A stretch of 64,000 nt of DNA, from assembly GCF_003293595.1 (NCBI RefSeq), contig NZ_CP022162.1, forward strand, positions 2,983,432 to 3,047,431, in the 5' to 3' direction. This document shows positions 54,693 to 62,831 of the stretch, one piece after another; positions within the stretch are counted from its first letter, which is position 1, and each line of letters begins with the position of its first letter. The notes beneath the pieces were generated by a model, which did no database searches, had not been told where the DNA came from, and worked only from the letters and a program-made list of their open reading frames with translations. The position numbers and the translations under genes are program-made. The stretch is from Microbacterium sp. PM5. GTDB taxonomy: Bacteria; Actinomycetota; Actinomycetes; Actinomycetales; Microbacteriaceae.

Positions 54693-56060
54693 ATGGCTGA
54701 CGTGTCGACACTGGTGATCATCGGGGCAAGCGGCGATCTGACACAGCGACTGCTGCTGCCGGCGCTCGCCGATCTGCTGCGAGGACAACCGCAACGGCAG
54801 CTGCATCTGGTCGGTGTCGGTCGCACCGAGATCAGCGACGCGCAGTGGCGGCGACGTGTGCGGACCGCGTTCCGGGAAGCCGGAGCGGACGATGCCTTCT
54901 CCGCTGTCGCATCGACGCCGTTCATCACGGCCGACGCGACGACCGCCGCGGGCCTGCGCGCGGTGATCGGCGCCGTCCCGGAGGGGCGGCTCGTGCTGTA
55001 CTTCGCCGTGCCGCCCGCTGCGGCGGCGGCCGCCTGCGCGGCGCTGTCTCCGGCCGATCTGCCCGAGGGGACGATCCTCGCGTTGGAGAAGCCGTTCGGT
55101 GAAGACGAAGCCAGCGCGCGTGAACTCAATGCGGTACTGCTGAAGCTGCTGCCCGAGGAGCAGGTCTTCCGCGTCGATCACTTCCTCGGCCGCTCCACCG
55201 TTCTCGACGTGCTCGGCGCCCGGTTCGCGAACCGGCTTCTGGAGCCCATCTGGTCAGCGGAGCACATCGAGCGGGTCGAGATCCGCTTCGACGAGACCCT
55301 CGGGTTGGAGGGGCGTGCGGGCTTCTACGATCACGCCGGGGCACTCGTCGACATGATCCAAAGCCATCTGCTGCAGGTGATGGCCGTCGTCGCGATGGAG
55401 CCCCCCGCGGCCCTCACCGCGACGGACGTGCGTGACGCCACCGCGGCGGTGCTGCGGGCGACGCACGTCTGGGACGACAACGCCGTGCGCTCCTCGCACC
55501 GCGCGCGCTACACGGCCGGCACGGCGGGCGAGGAACGGATGCCGTCGTACGTCGACGAGCCGGGCGTCGATCCCGCGCGGGAGACCGAGACGCTCGCCCA
55601 GGTGCGCGTCGAGGTGCGAAACGCCCGGTGGGCGGGCGTGCCGTTCACCCTGCGCTCCGGGAAGGCCCTGGCCGCCAAGCGAGCAGAGGTCGACGTCGTC
55701 CTGCGTCCCGTGCGCCACCTGCCGCTGGGGTTCACCGGCGATGCGAGTGGTGCCGTCCTGCGCTTCGGACTCGGGCCGGACAAGCTCACGATGGAGATCT
55801 CGGTCAATGGCGGTGACGAGCCGTTCGCTCTGCACCGCGCGACGCTCGAGGCCGACCTCGGCCTCGGCACCCACGCCGCGTACACGGAGGTTCTCGCCGC
55901 GATCCTCGACGGCGACGCCATGCTGGCCGTGCGCGGCGACGCCGCCGAGGAGTGCTGGCGCATCATCCAGCCCGTCCGCGACGCGTGGCGGCGCGGCGAC
56001 GTGCCCATGGATGACTACCCTGCCGGATCGGACGGTCCCCACGGGTGGGGCGTTTCCTGA
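54693..56060 (+). CDS. divergent glucose-6-phosphate dehydrogenase
   Basis: 455-residue G6PDH-family protein, shorter than the usual 490-510. The NAD(P) motif is GASGDLTQR, and the substrate region reads FRVDHFLGR at 160-167 where most enzymes have RIDHYLGK: Tyr is Phe and the phosphate-binding Lys is Arg. The catalytic His is H225 in IQSHLLQ, and VAMEPP is kept. Most likely an actinobacterial second paralogue with altered substrate or cofactor preference. TAGGGT (54681-54686) is six bases before ATG 54693, so leaderless. It diverges from GH15. Confidence 0.85.
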   Translation: MADVSTLVIIGASGDLTQRLLLPALADLLRGQPQRQLHLVGVGRTEISDAQWRRRVRTAFREAGADDAFSAVASTPFITADATTAAGLRAVIGAVPEGRLVLYFAVPPAAAAAACAALSPADLPEGTILALEKPFGEDEASARELNAVLLKLLPEEQVFRVDHFLGRSTVLDVLGARFANRLLEPIWSAEHIERVEIRFDETLGLEGRAGFYDHAGALVDMIQSHLLQVMAVVAMEPPAALTATDVRDATAAVLRATHVWDDNAVRSSHRARYTAGTAGEERMPSYVDEPGVDPARETETLAQVRVEVRNARWAGVPFTLRSGKALAAKRAEVDVVLRPVRHLPLGFTGDASGAVLRFGLGPDKLTMEISVNGGDEPFALHRATLEADLGLGTHAAYTEVLAAILDGDAMLAVRGDAAEECWRIIQPVRDAWRRGDVPMDDYPAGSDGPHGWGVS

Positions 56061-56061
56061 G

Positions 56062-56742
56062 TCATCTCCAGCGGTACTCGGTCTCCGGCCGTCCGCGCGT
56101 GCCGTAGCGGGGCGTGCGCTCGACGCGGCCGGCCTCGGCGAGGTGCTCGAGGTAGCGCCGGGCTGCCACGCGCGACATTCCCAAGGCGTCGGCGGCTTCG
56201 GTCGCCGACAGTCCGCCGCCTTCGCGGACGGCCTGGGACACCCGTTCCAGCGACGCGGGGGACAGCCCCTTCGGCAGTCCGATCGTGCCCGTCGGACGCA
56301 GCGCCCCCAGCATCGCGTCGATCTCGGACTGGGTCGCTGCCCCCGATGTCGCGCGGGCGCGCTCGCGATATGCGCGATATTGCTCCATCCGGTCGTGGAA
56401 GGTCGCGAAGGTGAACGGCTTGACGAGGTACTGCGCCGCGCCGAGGGCGACCACCTGACGGACGACGTCGGCGTCGCGTACCGAGGTGATCGCGATGACG
56501 TCGACGTCGGCGGCGTGTGCGCGCACGTGGCGCAGGACGTCCAGGCCCGAGCCGTCGGGCATGGTCATGTCCAAAAGGACGAGGTCGATGCGCTCCCGGT
56601 CGGGCGCGTCCAGAATCGCCGAGACAGCGGCCCGCGCGCCCGCGCACTCGGCGACCACCTCGAAACCGTCGACCCGCTCGATGTACGAGCGGTGCAGCTC
56701 GAGCGTCAGCGCCTCGTCGTCGACGAGCAGGACGCCGATCAT
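56062..56742 (-). CDS. CitB/DcuR-like response regulator
   Basis: 226-residue response regulator. Receiver: D8-D9, phosphoacceptor D58 (LLDMTMPDGSG) and K109 (YLVKPF). After a linker the C-terminal winged helix (SATEAADALGMSRVAARRYLEHLAEAGRVERTPRYGTRGRPETEY) matches the CitB/DcuR group. It receives phosphate from the kinase encoded upstream (ATGA overlap) and probably activates the divergent dctA gene. Confidence 0.92.
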   Translation of the reverse strand: MIGVLLVDDEALTLELHRSYIERVDGFEVVAECAGARAAVSAILDAPDRERIDLVLLDMTMPDGSGLDVLRHVRAHAADVDVIAITSVRDADVVRQVVALGAAQYLVKPFTFATFHDRMEQYRAYRERARATSGAATQSEIDAMLGALRPTGTIGLPKGLSPASLERVSQAVREGGGLSATEAADALGMSRVAARRYLEHLAEAGRVERTPRYGTRGRPETEYRWR

Positions 56743-58004
56743 GACCGCACCGTCGGCAGGACGACGCGGAACGTCGTCGGGGAGATCTCGACGGTGATCG
56801 TCCCGCCGATCTCGTCGATGACGGCACGCACCAGCGCCAGCCCGACGCCCCGACCGTCGCTGCCGGCCGGTTTGGTCGAGAATCCTCGCTCGAACATTCG
56901 TGCACGCACCTCCTCGTCGGGGCCGTCCCCGGAGTCGGAGACGGTGAGCAGCAGTTCGTCCTCCGCCGTGCGCGACATGTGCACGCGCACCCACCTCGGC
57001 GCCGGACCGCTCGCGGCAGCGTCCAGGGCGTTGTCGATGAGGTTGCCGACCAGCGCGACCGCGTCGATCGGGCTGAGCAACGAGCGGGGAGCGTCGGGGG
57101 CGATGTCGGTCGACCAGTCGATCCCGCGTTCCATCGCCTGCGAGGCTTTGCCGAGCAGCAGCGCCCCGACGGTGGGATCGCCCTCGGTGCGGGCCGCGAC
57201 CTGGTCCACCAGCGCCTGACTCTGACGCGCCGAATCCGTCAGGATGCCGATCGCATCATCCGTGCGTCCCAGTTCGATGAGTGCGACGGCAGCGTGCATG
57301 CGATTGCCGTGCTCGTGCGTCTGTGCGCGCAGGGCCTCGCCGAGCGTGCGCATCGACTCCGCGGATGCCAGGGTGTCGCGGATGGCGCCGGCGGGGAGGT
57401 CGCCGGCGACCAACCGCGTCGCGCGGCGGGCGAGCACCGCGCCGGCGAGCCCGGCGCCGACGAGCACGAGGCCGACGGCGGCGACCACGAGCAGCCGCGG
57501 CACCACTTGCGCGGTGACCGTTCGGATCGTCACGCCGACCGAGACCCAGCCGACGAGGCGTCCGTCCGCCTCCACCGGCATGATCGTGCGCAGCGACGGT
57601 CCGAGGGTCCCGCTGAACTCTTCGGTGAGGGCTGTCGGGGTGTTCGGGATGGTGCCGATGTAGCGCTTTCCGATCTGCGCCGGGTCGCGGTGCGTCACGC
57701 GGATGCCGTCGGCATCCATGATCGTGACGAAGTCGACACCCGCGTCCGACATGACCGCCGTCGCCATCGGCTGCAGCGCCTGGCTGGCGGCGACGTCGTC
57801 GCCGTGCGCGAGAGCCGTGGAGACCTCCTCCAGGTCGGCGAGGGTGGCCGACACCGCCTGCGTCACACGCTCCGCCTCGGCGCGTGCCGTGCGCTGCGCC
57901 TCCAGCACCAGCAGTCCGGCGGTGGCCAGAGCCAGCACGAGAGCGGCGCCGGCCAGCCACAGGAAGATCCGGGACGCGGCGCTGCGTCCGATTCTTCGGG
58001 TCAT
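56739..58004 (-). CDS. CitA/DcuS-like sensor histidine kinase
   Basis: 421-residue membrane sensor: helix at about 13-35, an extracellular single Cache/PAS domain (40-165, DFVTIMDADGIRVTHRDPAQIGKRYIG, SLRTIMPVEADGRLVGWVSVG), second helix 170-192, then a dimerisation helix with phosphorylatable H230 (THEHGNRMH) and an ATPase domain (LIDNALDAA, GDGPDEEVR, GRGVGLALV). The Cache sequence is of the kind that binds C4-dicarboxylates or citrate. ATG at 58004. Divergent from dctA by 174 bases. Confidence 0.92.
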   Translation of the reverse strand: MTRRIGRSAASRIFLWLAGAALVLALATAGLLVLEAQRTARAEAERVTQAVSATLADLEEVSTALAHGDDVAASQALQPMATAVMSDAGVDFVTIMDADGIRVTHRDPAQIGKRYIGTIPNTPTALTEEFSGTLGPSLRTIMPVEADGRLVGWVSVGVTIRTVTAQVVPRLLVVAAVGLVLVGAGLAGAVLARRATRLVAGDLPAGAIRDTLASAESMRTLGEALRAQTHEHGNRMHAAVALIELGRTDDAIGILTDSARQSQALVDQVAARTEGDPTVGALLLGKASQAMERGIDWSTDIAPDAPRSLLSPIDAVALVGNLIDNALDAAASGPAPRWVRVHMSRTAEDELLLTVSDSGDGPDEEVRARMFERGFSTKPAGSDGRGVGLALVRAVIDEIGGTITVEISPTTFRVVLPTVRS

Positions 58005-58178
58005 GGCGTCCTCGGCGGTCGATGGCGGGTCGTCGGCCGTCCCGACGGGTATCGGAGCGGCCGCCGGGACCAATACGACCACAAGTGAACCACGAGGCAG
58101 CCGACGCTGCACTCTGTGCGTGTGGCCGCCAGCGTCGGCGCCACCCGAACAACGACCCGTTCACACCTGGAGGCGGAC

Positions 58179-59621
58179 ATGGCCCTCACATCATCTTTCA
58201 AGCTCCCCGGCTACAACTGGCGCCGCGGCAAGAGCTCGTGGGACAAGCACACCTGGCTCTACGTCGCGGTGATCATCGCTGTGGTCCTGGGCGCGGTGGT
58301 CGGCCTCGTCTGGCCGGAGTTCGCGAAGGGGCTCGAGCCGGTCGGCAAGGCCTTCGTGAACCTCATCAAGATGATGATCGCGCCGATCATCTTCTGCACC
58401 ATCGTCGTCGGGGTGGGATCGATCGCGAAAGCGGCGACGGTCGGCAAGATCGGGGGCCTCGCACTGCTCTACTTCCTCGTGATGTCGACCTTCGCCCTCG
58501 CGATCGGCCTCGTGGTCGGCAACATCATCCACCCGGGTGAAGGGCTGAACATGGCCGGTGCCACGTACGACGCCGGCAAGTCCGGAGAGGCCACCGACAC
58601 CGTGAGCTTCCTGCTCGGGATCATCCCCACGACGTTCTTCAGCGCCTTCACCGGCCCGAGCGTCCTGCAGGTGCTCTTCATCGCGCTGCTGGTGGGCTTC
58701 GCCCTGCAGCAGCTCGGGAAGAAGGGCGAGCCGATCATGTTCGCCGTCAAGCAGCTGCAGGTGCTGGTGTTCCGCATCCTCGGAATGATCCTCTGGCTCG
58801 CTCCGATCGGCGCCTTCGGCGCGATTGCGGCGGTCGTCGGCAAGACCGGCGTCTCGGCCATCGTGAGCCTCGGCATCCTGATGATCGCCTTCTACATCAC
58901 GTGCGCGGTGTTCATCATCGGCGTGCTCGGGTCGCTGCTGTACGCGGTCACCCGGGTCAACATCTTCAGCCTCATCAAGTACCTCGCGCGCGAGTACCTG
59001 CTCATCATCGGCACCAGCTCCTCCGAGTCGGCTCTGCCGCGTCTGATCGGAAAGATGGAGCACATCGGTGTGTCCAAGCCCGTCGTGGGCATCACCGTGC
59101 CCACCGGCTACTCCTTCAACCTCGACGGCACCGCGATCTACCTGACGATGGCGTCGCTGTTCATCGCGACGGGGATGGGGATGCCGATGTCGATCCCCGA
59201 GCAGATCGGCCTGCTGGTGTTCATGATCATCGCCTCCAAGGGCGCCGCGGGCGTCACCGGTGCGGGCCTGGCGACCCTCGCCGGCGGTCTGCAGGCGTTC
59301 CGCCCCGATCTGGTCAACGGTGTCGGGGTCATCGTCGGCATCGACCGCTTCATGTCCGAGGGTCGCGCGGTCACCAACTTCACCGGCAACGCGGTGGCCA
59401 CTCTCCTCATCGGCACCTGGACGAAGCAGATCGACCGTGACCGCGTGCGCGATGTGCTCGCCGGCCGCATCCCCTTCGACGAGGCCACCCTCACCGGCGA
59501 CGGTCACGATGGCATGTCGACCGACACCGCGGCGGTCGGCACCCAGGGGCTGGAGGAGGCGGCGATCGCCGAAGCCGAGGCGAAGCAGGAGCGTGCCCGC
59601 GAGCGCGCCGGGGTCCGCTGA
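58179..59621 (+). CDS. dctA: C4-dicarboxylate transporter (DctA type)
   Basis: 480-residue dicarboxylate/amino acid:cation symporter with eight helices and two hairpins: LIKMMIAPIIFCTIVVGVGSIAK, the serine-rich tip GTSSSESALPRL, and the substrate motifs TGYSFNLDGTAIY and NFTGNAVATLL. It imports succinate, fumarate and malate. ATG at 58179 follows CTGGAGG. The acidic C-terminal tail is predicted disordered. Facing it is the sensor/regulator pair that probably induces it; a strong hairpin follows. Confidence 0.93.
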   Translation: MALTSSFKLPGYNWRRGKSSWDKHTWLYVAVIIAVVLGAVVGLVWPEFAKGLEPVGKAFVNLIKMMIAPIIFCTIVVGVGSIAKAATVGKIGGLALLYFLVMSTFALAIGLVVGNIIHPGEGLNMAGATYDAGKSGEATDTVSFLLGIIPTTFFSAFTGPSVLQVLFIALLVGFALQQLGKKGEPIMFAVKQLQVLVFRILGMILWLAPIGAFGAIAAVVGKTGVSAIVSLGILMIAFYITCAVFIIGVLGSLLYAVTRVNIFSLIKYLAREYLLIIGTSSSESALPRLIGKMEHIGVSKPVVGITVPTGYSFNLDGTAIYLTMASLFIATGMGMPMSIPEQIGLLVFMIIASKGAAGVTGAGLATLAGGLQAFRPDLVNGVGVIVGIDRFMSEGRAVTNFTGNAVATLLIGTWTKQIDRDRVRDVLAGRIPFDEATLTGDGHDGMSTDTAAVGTQGLEEAAIAEAEAKQERARERAGVR

Positions 59622-59636
59622 CCCGAACCGCCTACG

Positions 59637-59679
59637 ACGGCGCCGCGCCCCCGATCACGCGTCGGGGGCGCGGCGCCGT
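59637..59679. terminator. perfect 18-bp hairpin, bidirectional
   Basis: An 18-base arm (59637-59654, starting ACGGCGCCGCG) pairs without mismatch with 59662-59679 around a 7-base loop. It lies 15 bases after dctA and runs into the stop and last codons of the convergent DedA gene. Confidence 0.85.
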
Positions 59680-60257
59680 TGTGCGCGGGCCACGATCGCG
59701 TCCGCCGCCGCGCCGAGCACGATCGCCACGACGACCGAGGCGATGACCGCGGCGACGGTGCCGCCCGGGATCAGTGCGGCGACGGCCGCCCCCAGCAGGG
59801 CCTGATAGAGCGCCCACGCGCTCGCCGCCGGCGCCGCCAGCAGCAGGTATCGCCGCATCGGCATCCGCGAGGCGCCCGCGACGAGATTCACGGCGAGGCG
59901 GGCGAACGGGATGAAGCGGGCCGTGAACATCAACGTCGCGCCGCGGCGGTCCAAGGCGCTGCGCGCCCCGCCGAGAGCCGCCGCCGCTCTCGGACCGCGC
60001 ATCCAGCGCCATCGTTCGAGGCCCGCGGTGCGGCCGACGAGGTAGCAGCCGAGGTCTCCGGTCAGTGCGGCTGCCGCCGCGACGACGATGACGGCGGCGA
60101 GCGGGGGAGAGCCTTCCGCGACGGCGAGCGCCCCGAGCGTCGTGACGGCGGCTTCGCCGGGGATGACGACGAGGAAGGCGTCGCCGACGACGAGGGCGGC
60201 CATCGCGGGGAGGGCCCAGGGACTCTGGGCGAGGGCCTGCAGCCACGCGTCGGTCAC
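59655..60257 (-). CDS. DedA-family membrane protein
   Basis: 200-residue DedA/VTT protein, a group that flips lipid carriers such as undecaprenyl phosphate or phospholipid. Signatures: PGEAAVTTLGALA, GDLGCYLVGRTAG and the conserved ARFIPFARLAVNLVAGASRM, with re-entrant loops and about five helices. I chose GTG 60257 because TATTCC lies six bases upstream; ATG 60281 would add eight residues. Confidence 0.86.
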   Translation of the reverse strand: MTDAWLQALAQSPWALPAMAALVVGDAFLVVIPGEAAVTTLGALAVAEGSPPLAAVIVVAAAAALTGDLGCYLVGRTAGLERWRWMRGPRAAAALGGARSALDRRGATLMFTARFIPFARLAVNLVAGASRMPMRRYLLLAAPAASAWALYQALLGAAVAALIPGGTVAAVIASVVVAIVLGAAADAIVARAQRRRAPDA

Positions 60258-60408
60258 GCCTTCGGAATAGCATGCCGTCATGAACGCGCGGGGAACGGCG
60301 CGTGCGACGGTGACGTCGGGATGGCCGCCGCGGGACCGTTCGGCGAACACTGCGTTCCCGAGGCCGATTCGGCCCCGTCGCACGCGCTGCAGCCGCAACG
60401 CTGGACCC

Positions 60409-62361
60409 ATGAGAGTCGCGTTCGTCGCCGAGTCGTTCCTGCCTCATATGAACGGGGTCACCGGTTCGGTGCTGCAGTCGGTCCGCCATCTCACCGCGAG
60501 CGGGCACGAGGCCCTCGTCGTCGCCCCGGGCGCTCCGGGCGCGCGCTCTGACCAGCAGACGCGTCTGCTGCCCTCGATGCCGCTGCCGGGCTACCCACAG
60601 GTCCGCGTGGCGCTCGGGCGCACCGGAACCCTGGCCGGCATCCTGCGCGACTACCGTCCCGACGTCGTGCACCTCGCCTCGCCGTTCGTGCTGGGCTGGC
60701 GTGCCGTTGCAGCGGCGGCGAGCCTGGACCTGCCGACCGTGGCCGTCTACCAGACCGACGTCATCGCCTACGCCAGAAAGTACGGTCTGCCGCGGGCGAC
60801 GGCCCTCACCGCGGCGCATGTCGCCCGCTTGCATGCGCGTGCGACTCTCACCCTCGCCCCGTCGTCGTCGGCGCTGGCGCAGCTGCACGAGCTCGGCGTC
60901 GATCGCACCCGCCTGTGGGGTCGCGGCGTCGACACCGAGCGTTTCCACCCCGACCGCCGCAGTGACGCGTGGCGCCACTGGATCGCTCCCGGCGAGGTCA
61001 TCGTCGGCTATGTCGGGCGCCTCGCCCCCGAGAAGCAGGTGGAGGATCTGGCCGCGATCGCCCGGATGCCGGGCGTGCGGCTGGTCATCGTCGGCGACGG
61101 GCCCGCGCGTGCACGGCTGGAGCGCACGCTGCCGGGCGCGGTTTTCCTCGGCCACCTCTCGGGTCTGGAGCTCGCCCAGGCGATGGCCGGCTTCGACGTC
61201 TTCGTGCACCCGGGGGAGAGCGAGACGTTCGGTCAGACGATCCAGGAGGCGCACGCCAGCGGGGTTCCCGTGGTGGCCACCGGACGTGGCGGCCCCGTCG
61301 ACCTGGTCCGCTCCAGCGTGGACGGCTGGCTCTACCGGCCCGGTGACCTCGGCGATCTGCGTGAGCGCGTGCGTGACCTCGTCGGAGACGTGACCAAGCG
61401 GCGCGCCTTCGGTACGGCGGCGCGCGCCGGCGTCGAAGGACGCACCTGGCCGGCACTCGTCGACGTGCTCCACGGCTACTACCTCGAGGCGCAGCAGCTG
61501 CATGCCGCCGACGCGGCGCGCACACCGGGGCCGCACCCGGCATCCCTCGCGCCCGCGCCCTCACCCCGGTCGTGGAGCCGCGTCGTGGCGCTCGGCGACT
61601 CGCTCACCGAGGGCCTGTGCGACACGTCACGGATGCCCGAGGGGCAATACCGCGGTTGGGCCGACCGTCTGGCGACGCTCCTTGCACAGCGGTCGTCGTC
61701 GACGGTGCGCTACGCGAACCTCGCCGTCCGCAGCCGCCGAGTAGGGGATCTCCTCGACGAGCAGCTGCCACGGGCTCTCGAGCTCGCGCCGGATCTGACC
61801 ACCGTGCTGATCGGCGCGAACGACCTCGTGTCGCATCGCGCCGATCCCGACGCGCTCGCCGATCGCCTGGACGAGGCCGTCGGCGCGCTGCGGGCCGCCG
61901 GCAGCGACGTGCTGCTCGTGACACCGTTTCTTCCCGCTCGTCGCGCATCGGGTCTGTTCGCGCGCCGGTTCGCCCGTTTCGCCGAGCGGCTGCGCGAGAC
62001 GGCGTCGGCCCACGGGGCGTTCCTGCTCGACCTCGACAGCGATCCGGACGTCGGGGAACTCGAGAAGTGGGCGCACGACAAGGTGCACCTGAGCTCGCGG
62101 GGCCACCGTTTCGTCTCGTATCGCGCCGCGGAGGTGCTCGGGCTGCCCGATGTGGAAACGCTCGGGGCGCTCGATGCCGCCCTGCACGCGGAAGAGGACC
62201 GTCCGGTCTCCGGGACCTGGCTGCTGCGCGACGCTCTGCCCTGGGTCTGGCGGCGCCTGCGCGGACGCACAGCGGGCGACGAGATCACCGCAAAGCACAC
62301 CGACTACATCGAACTGCCGGCCGGAGGATCCACCGCGCGCACGCGCGCGGCGCAGCCGTGA
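60409..62361 (+). CDS. fused GT4 mannosyltransferase-like and SGNH hydrolase
   Basis: 650-residue fusion. Residues 1-370 are a GT-B glycosyltransferase of family 4 resembling GDP-mannose-dependent alpha-mannosyltransferases (VAESFLPHMNGVTGSVL, GRLAPEKQVEDL, PGESETFGQTIQEAHASG with the EX7E glutamates). After a Pro/Ala linker, residues 390-600 are an SGNH/GDSL hydrolase with S398 (GDSLTEG), N471 (GAND), D557 and H560 (DKVH). GT and SGNH genes are often neighbours in actinobacteria; here they are one frame with no stop or shift. Possibly makes and trims or deacylates a mannosylated lipid or wall glycan. ATG 60409; no upstream hexamer is clear. Confidence 0.9.
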   Translation: MRVAFVAESFLPHMNGVTGSVLQSVRHLTASGHEALVVAPGAPGARSDQQTRLLPSMPLPGYPQVRVALGRTGTLAGILRDYRPDVVHLASPFVLGWRAVAAAASLDLPTVAVYQTDVIAYARKYGLPRATALTAAHVARLHARATLTLAPSSSALAQLHELGVDRTRLWGRGVDTERFHPDRRSDAWRHWIAPGEVIVGYVGRLAPEKQVEDLAAIARMPGVRLVIVGDGPARARLERTLPGAVFLGHLSGLELAQAMAGFDVFVHPGESETFGQTIQEAHASGVPVVATGRGGPVDLVRSSVDGWLYRPGDLGDLRERVRDLVGDVTKRRAFGTAARAGVEGRTWPALVDVLHGYYLEAQQLHAADAARTPGPHPASLAPAPSPRSWSRVVALGDSLTEGLCDTSRMPEGQYRGWADRLATLLAQRSSSTVRYANLAVRSRRVGDLLDEQLPRALELAPDLTTVLIGANDLVSHRADPDALADRLDEAVGALRAAGSDVLLVTPFLPARRASGLFARRFARFAERLRETASAHGAFLLDLDSDPDVGELEKWAHDKVHLSSRGHRFVSYRAAEVLGLPDVETLGALDAALHAEEDRPVSGTWLLRDALPWVWRRLRGRTAGDEITAKHTDYIELPAGGSTARTRAAQP

Positions 62362-62371
62362 GGAGCGAACG

Positions 62372-62545
62372 TCAGCCGCTCTTGCGTCGGAACTCCCGCT
62401 TCGTGACCGCGCCGTGGGTGCCGTGCACCGCGGAGTCGCCGTCGAGGTGGGCCTCTCCGGTGCGACGCTGCGCGTTCTTCTTGTCGAGCGCCTCCTTGAA
62501 CTTGCGCTTCATCTCCTCGGATGCCGTCGTGTCGTCGGTGCTCAT
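62372..62545 (-). CDS. DUF5302 small basic protein
   Basis: 57-residue hydrophilic protein: MSTDDTTASEEMKRKFKEALDKK..., then HLDGDSAVHGTHG and the ending KREFRRKSG, the actinobacterial DUF5302 pattern. Function unknown. ATG at 62545 is seven bases after TATGGT (minus 62558-62553), consistent with a leaderless message. Confidence 0.88.
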   Translation of the reverse strand: MSTDDTTASEEMKRKFKEALDKKNAQRRTGEAHLDGDSAVHGTHGAVTKREFRRKSG

Positions 62546-62580
62546 GGCATCAACCATACGCACGCCGAGGTGCGACTGAT

Positions 62581-62830
62581 AGGGTTGAGCAGGTTGCCGT
62601 GGATCTTCCGCGGCATCCGGAGCAGGCCGGCAGGAAGCTGGTCCCCTGTGGTGGGTTCCCGTTCGACACGATCCGATGCGAACGGTGGCTTTCTACTGGT
62701 GGCCAGCGCTGATCGTCCCGGCGGCGCCGCACGCGGAGCCGCCGCGCGTCTGGATCTGCCTGTTCCTGCTCCTTCGCACGATCTCGTGCGCGAAACGCGC
62801 GCGCGAGTCTAAACAAAGAAGGAGAGACCT
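62581..62830 (+). ncRNA. Actino-pnp-like structured leader of pnp
   Basis: The 240 bases before pnp match the arrangement of the Actino-pnp RNA motif: GCTGG (62638-62642) pairs with CCAGC (62704-62708), inside it CCGTTCG (62660-62666) pairs with CGAACGG (62680-62686), and conserved-looking unpaired runs lie between. A GGCGGC...GCCGCC hairpin (62721-62744) follows. TAGGGT at 62581-62586 is a possible -10. The motif is found in front of actinobacterial polynucleotide phosphorylase genes; match made from memory of its structure. Confidence 0.7.
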
Positions 62831-62831
62831 C

